Source of the DNA: Lysobacterales bacterium
Lineage (GTDB): Bacteria; Pseudomonadota; Gammaproteobacteria; Xanthomonadales; SZUA-36
Length of the DNA stretch: 7,131 bases
Reading direction: 5' to 3'
Assembly (NCBI GenBank): GCA_013213875.1
Contig: JABSSV010000271.1
Location: 1-7,131, forward strand
Below are positions 1 to 6,416 of this stretch, in pieces. The translations under genes were made by a program, and so were the position numbers. Every line of letters begins with the position of its first letter. Within the stretch, counting starts at the first letter, position 1. The notes beneath the pieces were generated by a model. The model saw only the letters and a list, made by a program, of their open reading frames with translations, had not been told where the DNA came from and did no database searches.

Positions 1-429
1 ACCCGCTTTGGCATGGATGTCACCCTCTTGTGTCCGGAAGAGGCCTACTTGCTGGACCCGCAGTTTATGGCTGCGGGCGAGGCCAATGCCGCAACGTCCG
101 GCGGCTCCCTGCAGGTCAGCCATGATATTGAACAGGCCTATAGCGGCGCCGATGTGGTGTATGCGAAGAGCTGGGGCGCCTTGCCCTTCTATGGCCGTCC
201 GGACGAGGAATGGAATCTGCGCCAGCACTACCGCCACTTTATGGTGGATGAGCCCAAAATGGGGCTCACCAACCAGGCCCTGTTCAGCCATTGTCTGCCC
301 TTGCGCCGCAACATCAAGGCCAGCGATGCCGTGATGGATGCTGATTATTGTGTGGCTCTGGATGAGGCGGAGAACCGCCTGCATGTTCAGAAAGCCCTGA
401 TGATGACCTTGTTGGGAGCCAGCCTCTAG
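1..429 (+). CDS. argF': N-acetylornithine carbamoyltransferase (AOTCase), 3' part only
   Basis: This is the C-terminal 142 residues of a carbamoyltransferase; the 5' end lies outside the window. AOTCase transfers a carbamoyl group from carbamoyl phosphate to N-acetyl-L-ornithine, giving N-acetyl-L-citrulline in the cytoplasm. The fragment carries the family's C-terminal signature in the form HCLPLRR (bases 289-309). Ordinary ornithine carbamoyltransferases have HCLPA there, so the acetyl-specific type is preferred. The segments KSWGALP, DEPKMGLTN and DEAENRLHVQKA also match my recollection of Xanthomonas AOTCase. By alignment from the C-terminus to that 339-residue enzyme, the lysine at bases 316-318 (in NIKASD) corresponds to Lys302, reported to be carboxylated in the Xanthomonas protein. 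About 197 N-terminal residues, including the carbamoyl-phosphate-binding region, cannot be inspected. The acetylcitrulline deacetylase two genes downstream supports the assignment. The stop is TAG at 427-429. Confidence 0.93.
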   Translation, partial: TRFGMDVTLLCPEEAYLLDPQFMAAGEANAATSGGSLQVSHDIEQAYSGADVVYAKSWGALPFYGRPDEEWNLRQHYRHFMVDEPKMGLTNQALFSHCLPLRRNIKASDAVMDADYCVALDEAENRLHVQKALMMTLLGASL

Positions 430-436
430 GCGCTCC
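415..436 (+). other. Small hairpin over the argF' stop codon
   Basis: GGAGC (415-419) pairs with GCTCC (432-436), and inside it GCC (422-424) pairs with GGC (429-431) around a TCTA loop, leaving a two-base CA bulge. The structure contains the argF' stop codon and ends just before the first possible argG start at 440. No T-run follows, so it is not a standard intrinsic terminator. It might protect an mRNA end or adjust argG translation; that role is inferred, and an eight-pair stem could arise by chance. Confidence 0.35.
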
Positions 437-454
437 TCGATGGATGAAAATACT

Positions 455-1654
455 ATGAGCGAAAAAGTCATTCTGGCCTTCTCTGGCGGCCTTGATACCA
501 GTTATTGCGTGCTGGCCCTGAAAGAGCAGGGCTTCGAAGTACACACGGTCTTTGTGGATACCGGTGGTATCAGTGCGGAGGAACTGGCCTGGATTGAGCA
601 GCGGGCTGTGGGCCTAGGTGCTGCGCAACATCATGTGGTGGATGTGAGTCAGGCCATTTGGGATGAATTTGTGACGCCCCTGATCTGGAGCCATGCGCGC
701 ATGCTCGGCGAATACCCGTTGCTGTGTTCGGACCGCTACCTGATCGTGAAGCGCTGCTTGCAGCTGGCTGATGAGTTGGGCACGAAGCACTTTGCCCACG
801 GTTGTACGGGCATGGGCAACGACCAGCTGCGTTTTGATCAGACGGTGCGCAGCACCGGCGATTACACCATTCATGCGCCGATCCGCGACCTGCAGAAGAA
901 AACCTCGGACGTGCGCGCCTGGGAGGTGGACTATCTACAGCGCGCCGGCGTGGAAGTGCCGGAGAAATCGGGTCTCTACTCCATCAACGAAAACCTGCTC
1001 GGCGTGACCATTTCCGGCAGCGAGGTAGACCGCTTTGAAACACCGGGTGCGGATACCTGGTCCCTGGTGCGGCCACGGGCGGAATGGCCCGAGGCGCTGC
1101 TGGAAGTGCAGCTGACCTTCCAACAGGGCGTGGCCACGCAGATGAATGGCGAGGCACTGGCGGGGCCGCAAATGCTGCGCCGGCTGAATGCGGCCTTTGG
1201 GCAATATGGCGTGGGGCGCCACATCTATACCGGCGATGTGAGCATCGGGCTCAAGGGCCATATCGTGTTTGAGTGCCCCGGCATCGATGCCCTCATGTGT
1301 GCGCATCAGGCGCTGGAAGATACCGTGAATACGCGCTTGCAGAACCAGTTTCGGCATGTGATTGCCCAGCGCTGGGCGGAGCTCGTTTACACGGGCTTTT
1401 TCTATGAGCCGCATAAATGGGACCTGGAGGCCTTTTTGAAGGCCTCGCAAAGCGCTGTAACCGGCACCGTCACTCTGCAGACGCAGGGCGGATCGGTGCT
1501 GGCGGTGGCGATTGAGTCGGATAACATTCTGCAGGACCCCAATGCGGTCTATGCCCAAAGCTGCGACTGGACGCCGGAAGAAGCGGAAGGCTTTATCAAA
1601 CTGCTGGGTCAGTCCAGCACCATGGCGGCGCGGGTACGGTCCCATGAGCACTGA
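455..1654 (+). CDS. argG: Argininosuccinate synthase
   Basis: ArgG condenses citrulline and aspartate, using ATP, to argininosuccinate in the cytoplasm. The 399-residue protein has the usual family length. It opens with the ATP-pyrophosphatase loop SGGLDTS (residues 10-16), followed by HTVFVDTGG (about 30-38), YPLLCSDRYLIV (87-98) and HGCTGMGNDQ (115-124), then INENLLG and a YGVGRHIYTGDVSIGLKG segment. The YPLL-SDRYLIV form differs from the TS-ARP-IA form I associate with common ArgG and resembles the Xanthomonas subgroup. I chose ATG 455 because MSEKVILAFSGG matches the family's usual N-terminus and a GGATGA-like ribosome site lies at 442-447. An in-frame ATG at 440 would add five residues (MDENT) and cannot be excluded. 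The end overlaps the next gene by 11 bases. It takes citrulline released by the neighbouring deacetylase. Confidence 0.97.
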   Translation: MSEKVILAFSGGLDTSYCVLALKEQGFEVHTVFVDTGGISAEELAWIEQRAVGLGAAQHHVVDVSQAIWDEFVTPLIWSHARMLGEYPLLCSDRYLIVKRCLQLADELGTKHFAHGCTGMGNDQLRFDQTVRSTGDYTIHAPIRDLQKKTSDVRAWEVDYLQRAGVEVPEKSGLYSINENLLGVTISGSEVDRFETPGADTWSLVRPRAEWPEALLEVQLTFQQGVATQMNGEALAGPQMLRRLNAAFGQYGVGRHIYTGDVSIGLKGHIVFECPGIDALMCAHQALEDTVNTRLQNQFRHVIAQRWAELVYTGFFYEPHKWDLEAFLKASQSAVTGTVTLQTQGGSVLAVAIESDNILQDPNAVYAQSCDWTPEEAEGFIKLLGQSSTMAARVRSHEH

Positions 1655-2720
1655 GCGGATTCTGGAGCATCTCGAAGCGCTGGTCGCTTTTGACACGCAG
1701 AACCCGCCTCGCGCGCTGGACGCCGAGGCGCCCATCTTTGCCTATTTAAGTAAGCAGCTGGCGCCGGAGTTTGAGATTAGCGTAACCGACCATGGCAAGG
1801 GCCGGGTTAGCTATCTGGCCCGGCGCGGATCGCCGGATATTTTGTTTAACGTGCACTTGGATACGGTGCCCGCCCTACCGGGGTCAAAGTACCCACCCTT
1901 GCAGCTGACCCGTGAAGGAGACCGGGTTTACGGGCGCGGTGCCTGCGACATTAAGGGCGCGGCTGCCTGTTTGCTGGCCCTGGCGGAGACCAGCGAAGCG
2001 CCTTTGGCCCTGCTGTTCACCACCGATGAAGAGGGTGGCGAGGGCTGCTGCGTTAACGAATTCGTGGCCCATGGCCTGACGGCGGGCTATCGCCAGGTTG
2101 TGGTGGCCGAGCCGACCCTGTGCCGCGCCGAGGTGCGCCATCGGGGCTTCCTGTCTGCCCGCGGGCATTTTCATGGCGTGGCGGGCCACTCCTCCGAACC
2201 CCGAGCCTTGCAGGACAACGCCATTCACCGTCTGGCCAACTGGACCGGTGCCGCATTGGAGGCTGCCCGCCAGGCTGAGGCGGAAGGTCGCCGCAGCTGC
2301 TTCAATATCGGTACCGTGGGCGGCGGTGTGAAGAGCAATGTGATCGCCGACGGCGCGGATATTTTCTGGAGCGCCCGGCTGGCCCCTGGTGACAGCAACG
2401 AAGCGTTCATGGACGACTGCCGCAGCTGGCCCGGCTCGGAACATGCGCAATGGACCGTATCGTTCTCCGGTCCGCCGCTGCCGACCGGAGAGCACTCGGC
2501 GGAGGCGGCTACGGCCTTTGCGCAGCAGCATGAGCTTGAGCTCGGTGAGGGTGTGGATTTCTGGACCGAAGCGTCTCTATTTGGTGCTGGCGGCGTGCCC
2601 GCCCTGGTGCTGGGCCCCGGCGATATTGATCAGGCTCATGCGCGTGATGAGTGGGTGGCCATCGACCAGCTGGAAACCGCCTACGGGCTCTATCGCCAAC
2701 TGGCCGAAGCCCATGTCTGA
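1644..2720 (+). CDS. argE: M20-family N-acetylcitrulline deacetylase (ArgE-like)
   Basis: This metallo-hydrolase is predicted to remove acetate from N-acetyl-L-citrulline, giving citrulline for ArgG. The 358-residue protein shows the M20 dinuclear-metal set: H71 in NVHLDTVP, D102 in CDIKG, E129/E130 in TTDEEGGEG (general base and ligand), E156 in VAEPT and H332 in GPGDIDQAH. H182 in GHSSEP lies in the dimerisation (lid) domain, which also carries NIGTVGGGVKSN. DFWTEASLF-AGG and GPGDI-QAH agree closely with the Xanthomonas acetylcitrulline deacetylase as I remember it. The company of an AOTCase makes acetylcitrulline the likelier substrate than acetylornithine, although activity on both is possible. 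ATG 1644 sits inside the end of argG (ATGAGCACTGA) with no clear ribosome site, suggesting coupled translation. An upstream in-frame ATG at 1512 would overlap argG by 143 bases and is rejected. Confidence 0.92.
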   Translation: MSTERILEHLEALVAFDTQNPPRALDAEAPIFAYLSKQLAPEFEISVTDHGKGRVSYLARRGSPDILFNVHLDTVPALPGSKYPPLQLTREGDRVYGRGACDIKGAAACLLALAETSEAPLALLFTTDEEGGEGCCVNEFVAHGLTAGYRQVVVAEPTLCRAEVRHRGFLSARGHFHGVAGHSSEPRALQDNAIHRLANWTGAALEAARQAEAEGRRSCFNIGTVGGGVKSNVIADGADIFWSARLAPGDSNEAFMDDCRSWPGSEHAQWTVSFSGPPLPTGEHSAEAATAFAQQHELELGEGVDFWTEASLFGAGGVPALVLGPGDIDQAHARDEWVAIDQLETAYGLYRQLAEAHV

Positions 2721-4029
2721 GGTACGGGAAACGGTATTGGAGCTGCTGGCACAGCTGGGCTCCAGTCGTGAGGCGCGTCAGTATCTAAAGGAATTCTCTT
2801 CCGTCGAGGAAGCCCGTTTCGCAGTGGTGAAGGTGGGCGGCGGCATTCTTGCCGAGCATTTGGATGAACTGGCCTCGGCGCTGGCCTTTTTGCACCGTCT
2901 GGGTCTGCGCCCCGTGGTGCTGCATGGCGCGGGCCCGCAGGTTGATGGCGCGTTGGCTGAGGCGGGCGTGCCCAGCGAGCGCATTGATAATTTGCGCGTC
3001 ACTAGCGAGCAGGTCATGGCGGTAGCGCGGCCGGTCATCTATGAGCAGAATCTGCGTCTCGTTGAGGCGCTGGAAGCCCGGGGTATTCGCGCTCGGGGTC
3101 TGCAACACGGCACCTTTGAGGCCAGTTATCTGGATCGGGAGCGCTATGGGCTGGTGGGGGAGATCACCGGTGTGAATCTCAGTTCCCTGCAGCGCGCCGT
3201 CGCCAGCGGTGCCCTGCCGGTACTGACCTTCCTGGGTGAATCTGAGTCAGGCCAGGTGCTGAACATCAACGCGGATGTGGCCGCCCGGGAACTGGTATGG
3301 GCGCTGCGCCCGCACAAAATCATATTCTTAACGCCCAGTGGTGGGCTGCTGGACCGCAACGGCCGGGTTATCTCAGCGGTCAGCCTCAACAACGACTACG
3401 AGGCGCTGATGCAGGAGGACTGGGTGCATTCGGGCATGCGCCTGAAGCTGCAGCAGATCAATGAAATGCTGCAAGGCCTTGATGACAGCACCTCTGTGTC
3501 CATCACCTCGGCCAGTCAGCTGACGCGTGAACTGTTTACCTACCGCGGCGCCGGAACACTGGTGCGCAAGGGGGAGGATATCCATCTGCATGCCGAGCCC
3601 TCAGCACAGACGCTCGAGGATGTGATGGGTCGTGTGGAGCAATCCTTTGGCAAGCGTCTACGCCCCGACTGGAGCGCGAGCCTGAATCGTCCGGTGGTAC
3701 TGCTGTCGGACAGCGGCCGGGCGGCAGCCGTGGTGGTGGAAGGGCGCGATGGTCTGCCCTATCTGGAGAAATTCATTGTGACCCCGGCGGCGCAGGGTGA
3801 AGGGCTGGGCGCGGCCATGTGGCAGACGCTGAGGGCGCGGTACCCGCAGCTCTATTGGCGCTCCCGCAACAGCAATCCGATCACACCCTGGTACTTTTTG
3901 CAGGCTGATGCCAGCGAGCGCCATGGTCCCTGGGTGGTGTTTGCCAATGGCATTGACGATGCCCTGCAGCGCCACCGGGCAGTGCAGGATGCCATGCAGC
4001 GCGATCCCGGCTGGATGGAAGAGGCATGA
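2713..4029 (+). CDS. argB: Bifunctional N-acetylglutamate kinase / N-acetylglutamate synthase
   Basis: The 438-residue protein appears to carry out the first two steps of arginine synthesis: acetylation of glutamate by acetyl-CoA, then phosphorylation of N-acetylglutamate by ATP. Residues about 1-30 form an N-terminal helix-like segment typical of arginine-sensitive kinases. Residues about 36-290 are the amino-acid-kinase domain: K40 in VVKVGGG, HGAGPQ (71-76), NINADVAA (184-191), K245 in GMRLK and RGAGTLVRKG (278-287). Residues about 300-438 are a GNAT acetyltransferase domain with the acetyl-CoA loop QGEGLG (361-366) and WRSRNSNPITPWYF (382-395). Fusions of this kind are known from Xanthomonas and Maricaulis, where arginine inhibits them; inhibition here is inferred. 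No separate argA is needed. The ATG overlaps the deacetylase stop by 8 bases (ATGTCTGA) and the gene ends in an ATGA overlap with argC. No strong ribosome site is visible, so coupling is likely. Confidence 0.94.
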   Translation: MSEVRETVLELLAQLGSSREARQYLKEFSSVEEARFAVVKVGGGILAEHLDELASALAFLHRLGLRPVVLHGAGPQVDGALAEAGVPSERIDNLRVTSEQVMAVARPVIYEQNLRLVEALEARGIRARGLQHGTFEASYLDRERYGLVGEITGVNLSSLQRAVASGALPVLTFLGESESGQVLNINADVAARELVWALRPHKIIFLTPSGGLLDRNGRVISAVSLNNDYEALMQEDWVHSGMRLKLQQINEMLQGLDDSTSVSITSASQLTRELFTYRGAGTLVRKGEDIHLHAEPSAQTLEDVMGRVEQSFGKRLRPDWSASLNRPVVLLSDSGRAAAVVVEGRDGLPYLEKFIVTPAAQGEGLGAAMWQTLRARYPQLYWRSRNSNPITPWYFLQADASERHGPWVVFANGIDDALQRHRAVQDAMQRDPGWMEEA

Positions 4030-4964
4030 AGACCCTGGCGCTGGTCGGTGGCCGGGGATTCACGGGCTCGGAACTGCTGACCCTTTTGGCCCGGCATCCG
4101 CAGCTAGAGTTGGCTCTGGCCAGTTCGGGCAGCCAGGCCGGTACCCCGCTGCAGGCAGCCTGCCCGGCCTGGCCTGGCGGGGAAACATTCCAGTCCCTGC
4201 GCCCCGAGCAGGTGGCGGATCATGGGGCCGATGCCTGGGTGCTGGCCGTGCCGAATGGTGCCGCGGGCGCCTGGGCCGAGGCGATTGCGGCGGCGCATCC
4301 TCAGGCCGTGATTCTGGACCTCAGCGCTGATTACCGCTTCCATGCGGACTGGGTCTACGGTCTGCCCGAGCGCAACCGGGCGGCCCTGCGCACGGCCCGG
4401 CGTATTGCGAACCCGGGCTGCTATGCCACCGGCACCCAGCTGGCGCTGCTGCCGGTGCTGGATCTGCTCCGCGCGCCGCCGGCCGTGTTTGGTGTGTCCG
4501 GCTATAGTGGCGCAGGCAAGACCCCCTCGCCCAAGAATGATCCGGAACGTCTGCGGGACAACCTAATGCCCTATGCGCTTACAGGCCATATGCATGAGCG
4601 GGAAGTCAGCTATCAGCTGGGCCGGCCGGTGCACTTCATGCCGCATGTGGCCAGTTTCTTTCGTGGCATCTCCCTGACGCTGGACCTGCAGCTGGATGGC
4701 GACCACAGCGCAGAGTCGCTTTATGAGCGCTATCGGCAAGCCTATGCGCAGGAGCCCTTGGTGCAGGTGCAGGCGTCCGTGCCGGAGGTGCAGTCGGTGC
4801 AGGGGACGCCCCTGTGTCGCCTGGGCGGTTTCACCTTGAGCGAGGCCGAGCCCGGGCGGCTGGTGCTGGTCTCGGTGCTGGATAATCTTTTGAAAGGCGC
4901 GGCCAGTCAGGCCATGCAAAATCTAAACCTGGCCCTGGGGCTGGATGAGCAGGCGGGACTGTAA
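4026..4964 (+). CDS. argC: N-acetyl-gamma-glutamyl-phosphate reductase
   Basis: ArgC uses NADPH to reduce N-acetylglutamyl phosphate to N-acetylglutamate semialdehyde, the product being passed to ArgD. The 312-residue protein starts with a dinucleotide-binding loop GGRGFTGSEL (residues 8-17). It continues with VPNGAA (75-80), DLSADYRF (98-105) and YGLPE (111-115), then the catalytic cysteine C132 in NPGCYATG. SGYSGAGKTP (158-167) and GHMHERE (187-193) follow; H190 is the probable base. PHVASFFRGISL belongs to the C-terminal domain. The length is a little short compared with the E. coli type but close to the Xanthomonas type. ATG 4026 overlaps the preceding stop in ATGA, and GGATGGA (4013-4019) may serve as ribosome site. 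The substrate comes straight from the upstream gene's product, which explains the adjacency. Confidence 0.96.
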   Translation: MKTLALVGGRGFTGSELLTLLARHPQLELALASSGSQAGTPLQAACPAWPGGETFQSLRPEQVADHGADAWVLAVPNGAAGAWAEAIAAAHPQAVILDLSADYRFHADWVYGLPERNRAALRTARRIANPGCYATGTQLALLPVLDLLRAPPAVFGVSGYSGAGKTPSPKNDPERLRDNLMPYALTGHMHEREVSYQLGRPVHFMPHVASFFRGISLTLDLQLDGDHSAESLYERYRQAYAQEPLVQVQASVPEVQSVQGTPLCRLGGFTLSEAEPGRLVLVSVLDNLLKGAASQAMQNLNLALGLDEQAGL

Positions 4965-4966
4965 CG

Positions 4967-6271
4967 GTGAGTGAACCTATTTGGAAGAAGACCGGTGCCA
5001 GTGCGGCGCCCACGCAGGCGGTCATGCAGTTTCTGGCCGGCGAGGATGTGGTACTGGATCGGCAGCTTATTGCATACGACATTCAGGCCAGTCGAGCGCA
5101 TGTGGCCGGTCTGGCCGAGATCGGTTTGCTGCAGCCTGAAGAGGCCGACGCGCTGCGTCAGGAGTTGACCCGCATTGGCGATCAGTTGGCGACGGGTGAA
5201 CGGGTTCTGGATGAGCGCTTTGAAGATGGGCATTCGGCGCTGGAGACCTGGCTGACGGAGGCCTTGGGTCCCCTCGGCGGGAAAGTCCATGCGGGCCGTA
5301 GCCGCAATGATCAGGTGGCGGTGGCTTTGCGCCTGTATATGAAAGATCGCCTGGTGCAATTGCAGCGTGTGTGCGTGGCTATTGCCGAGCAACTGCTGGC
5401 ACGGGCCCAGCGCGAGGGCGATCTGCCCATGCCCGGCTATACGCATCTGCAGCGGGCCATGCCGTCCAGCGTCGGCCTGTGGCTGGCCGGACACGCCGAG
5501 GCCTTTATCGATAACGCGGATCTGGCCCGGCGCACACGTGACTGGCTGGACGCATCTCCTTTGGGGACCGCTTCGGGTTTTGGCGTAAATCTGCCGCTGG
5601 CGCGTGATGCGGTCGCGGAAGCGCTGGGTTTTCCCCGGCTGGTTCTGAACCCGCAGTACGCACAGAACAGCCGCGGCAAGATCGAACTGCAGGCCATGGC
5701 TGCGCTGGGAGCCGCAACGCTGGATGCGCGGCGGCTGGCCTGGGACCTGAGTCTGTTTACTACCAGTGAGTTTGCTTTTGTTGATTTGCCGGACGAATGG
5801 TGCACCGGCTCCTCCATCATGCCCAACAAGCGCAATCCGGATGTGGTGGAACTGCTGCGCGCCAGTCATGGGGTGGTCGCTGGTGCGCGCGCGGAGCTGG
5901 AAGCGGTGCTGTCCTTACCGTCCGGATATCAGCGTGACCTGCAGGCCAGCAAGCCGCCTTTATTGCGTGCCTTTGCGGGCGGGTTGCAGGCTTTGCAGCT
6001 GCTGGCCCCCTTGCTGGACGCCATGAGCTGGAATCAGGATGCCATGCGGGCGGCCATGACACCGGAAATTTATGCCACCGATCTGTCCGTAGAGCTTGCG
6101 CAACAGGGTATGCCCTTCCGCGAGGCCTATCGGGAGGTGGCTGAGCGTATTGCCCAGATGGACGACCAGGATCCGCGCGAAAGTCTGGAAAAGCGAGTCT
6201 CTACGGGCGCTTGCGGGGACCTGGCCTTGGCGCGATTAGAGGCTCGGCTGGCGCCTCTGAAAGAAATTTGA
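4967..6271 (+). CDS. argH: Argininosuccinate lyase
   Basis: ArgH splits argininosuccinate into arginine and fumarate, the last step of the pathway. The 434-residue protein belongs to the fumarase/aspartase superfamily. Visible motifs are DRQLIAYDI (31-39), HAGRSRNDQ (108-116), GYTHLQRA with H160 (157-164) and the flexible catalytic loop GSSIMPNKRNP (281-291) with S283 as the expected general base; LPSGYQRDLQ follows. It has no C-terminal acetyltransferase extension, unlike the ArgH(A) fusions of some marine gammaproteobacteria, consistent with synthase activity residing in the argB-argA fusion. The start is GTG at 4967, two bases after the argC stop; AGGCGGG (4951-4957) is a plausible ribosome site, and the next in-frame ATG is at residue 20, inside conserved sequence. 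The TGA stop at 6269-6271 shares its last A with the rrn P1 A-tract. Confidence 0.96.
   Translation: MSEPIWKKTGASAAPTQAVMQFLAGEDVVLDRQLIAYDIQASRAHVAGLAEIGLLQPEEADALRQELTRIGDQLATGERVLDERFEDGHSALETWLTEALGPLGGKVHAGRSRNDQVAVALRLYMKDRLVQLQRVCVAIAEQLLARAQREGDLPMPGYTHLQRAMPSSVGLWLAGHAEAFIDNADLARRTRDWLDASPLGTASGFGVNLPLARDAVAEALGFPRLVLNPQYAQNSRGKIELQAMAALGAATLDARRLAWDLSLFTTSEFAFVDLPDEWCTGSSIMPNKRNPDVVELLRASHGVVAGARAELEAVLSLPSGYQRDLQASKPPLLRAFAGGLQALQLLAPLLDAMSWNQDAMRAAMTPEIYATDLSVELAQQGMPFREAYREVAERIAQMDDQDPRESLEKRVSTGACGDLALARLEARLAPLKEI
6238..6258 (+). other. Hairpin at the end of argH, without a T-run
   Basis: AGAGGC (6238-6243) pairs perfectly with GCCTCT (6253-6258) around a nine-base loop, inside the last argH codons. 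The bases that follow are purine-rich (gaaagaaatttgaaaaaaag), so the U-run needed for intrinsic termination is missing on this strand. It is the nearest thing to a terminator between argH and rrn P1. It may act as an mRNA 3'-end barrier, or it may be incidental. Confidence 0.35.
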
Positions 6272-6319
6272 AAAAAAGTTCATCAAGGGTGTTGACAGAA
6301 AAAATCCGCCCCCTATAAT
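6261..6319 (+). promoter_or_regulatory. rrn promoter P1 with upstream A-tract
   Basis: TTGACA (6292-6297) and TATAAT (6314-6319) both match the sigma70 consensus exactly and are 16 bases apart, the short spacing typical of rrn P1. A GC-rich discriminator (gcgcctctcgc) follows, as expected for a promoter under stringent control. Transcription probably starts near 6326-6328. Upstream, aagaaatttgaaaaaaag (6261-6278) has the position and composition of an UP element for the RNA polymerase alpha subunit, and part of it is the end of argH. Stringent regulation is inferred from the discriminator. Confidence 0.92.
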
Positions 6320-6361
6320 GCGCCTCTCGCTTGGGGGCTGAAGCAACAAATCAGCCGCCGG

Positions 6362-6408
6362 GTCAGCAAAAAAAAGAAGAAATAGTTTGACGCTTTTTTT
6401 TACCTGAC
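6362..6408 (+). repeat. Inverted repeat enclosing the P2 -35 region
   Basis: GTCAG (6362-6366) is complementary to CTGAC (6404-6408). Just inside, eight A plus G (6368-6376) are complementary to C plus eight T (6393-6401). In RNA from P1 this could fold into a long, AU-rich stem with a small internal loop; in DNA the same bases form the P2 A-tract and spacer T-tract. There is no GC stem directly before the T-run, so I do not call it a terminator. Confidence 0.5.
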
Positions 6409-6415
6409 TTATACT
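6367..6415 (+). promoter_or_regulatory. rrn promoter P2 with upstream A-tract
   Basis: TTGACG (6387-6392) and TATACT (6410-6415) are 17 bases apart and each differs from consensus at one position. An eight-base A-tract (6368-6375) followed by gaagaaat is where an UP element would lie. The discriminator and probable start (near 6422) fall within the palindrome GCGGGCCCGC. A second promoter about 96 bases downstream of P1 fits the tandem P1-P2 layout of many bacterial rrn operons. Confidence 0.8.
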
Positions 6416-6416
6416 A

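Noticed and set aside
1..429. Ordinary ornithine carbamoyltransferase (argF/argI)
   Set aside because: The substrate loop reads HCLPLRR rather than HCLPA, and the neighbouring deacetylase fits an acetylated substrate.
1512..1643. Upstream in-frame extension of the deacetylase to ATG 1512
   Set aside because: It would overlap conserved argG codons by 143 bases and add 44 basic, non-homologous residues; M20 homology begins near ATG 1644.
935..1735. Minus-strand open frame (266 codons) opposite argG and the deacetylase start
   Set aside because: Composition is typical of a shadow frame, there are no domain motifs, and the sense strand is a conserved enzyme throughout.
1884..2531. Minus-strand open frame (215 codons) opposite the deacetylase
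   Set aside because: Same reasoning: antisense to metal-site and dimerisation-domain codons, with no family features.
2389..2712. Upstream in-frame extension of the NAGK/NAGS gene to ATG 2389
   Set aside because: The 108 added residues are an out-of-frame reading of the deacetylase C-terminus; the expected N-terminal helix begins at ATG 2713.
4907..5869. Long open frame on the minus strand (320 codons) opposite argH
   Set aside because: It lies wholly antisense to conserved argC/argH sequence, encodes a low-complexity Gln/His/Arg-rich product with no recognisable motif, and is expected from GC-rich codon bias.
6238..6280. Intrinsic terminator for the arg operon
   Set aside because: The stem is perfect, but the following sequence on the + strand is A-rich, not T-rich. 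Read on the minus strand the T-run precedes the stem, which is the wrong order.
6391..6401. T8 run as a terminator in the P1 leader
   Set aside because: No GC-rich stem ends directly before it. The bases are better explained as the P2 spacer and the arm of an AU-rich inverted repeat.
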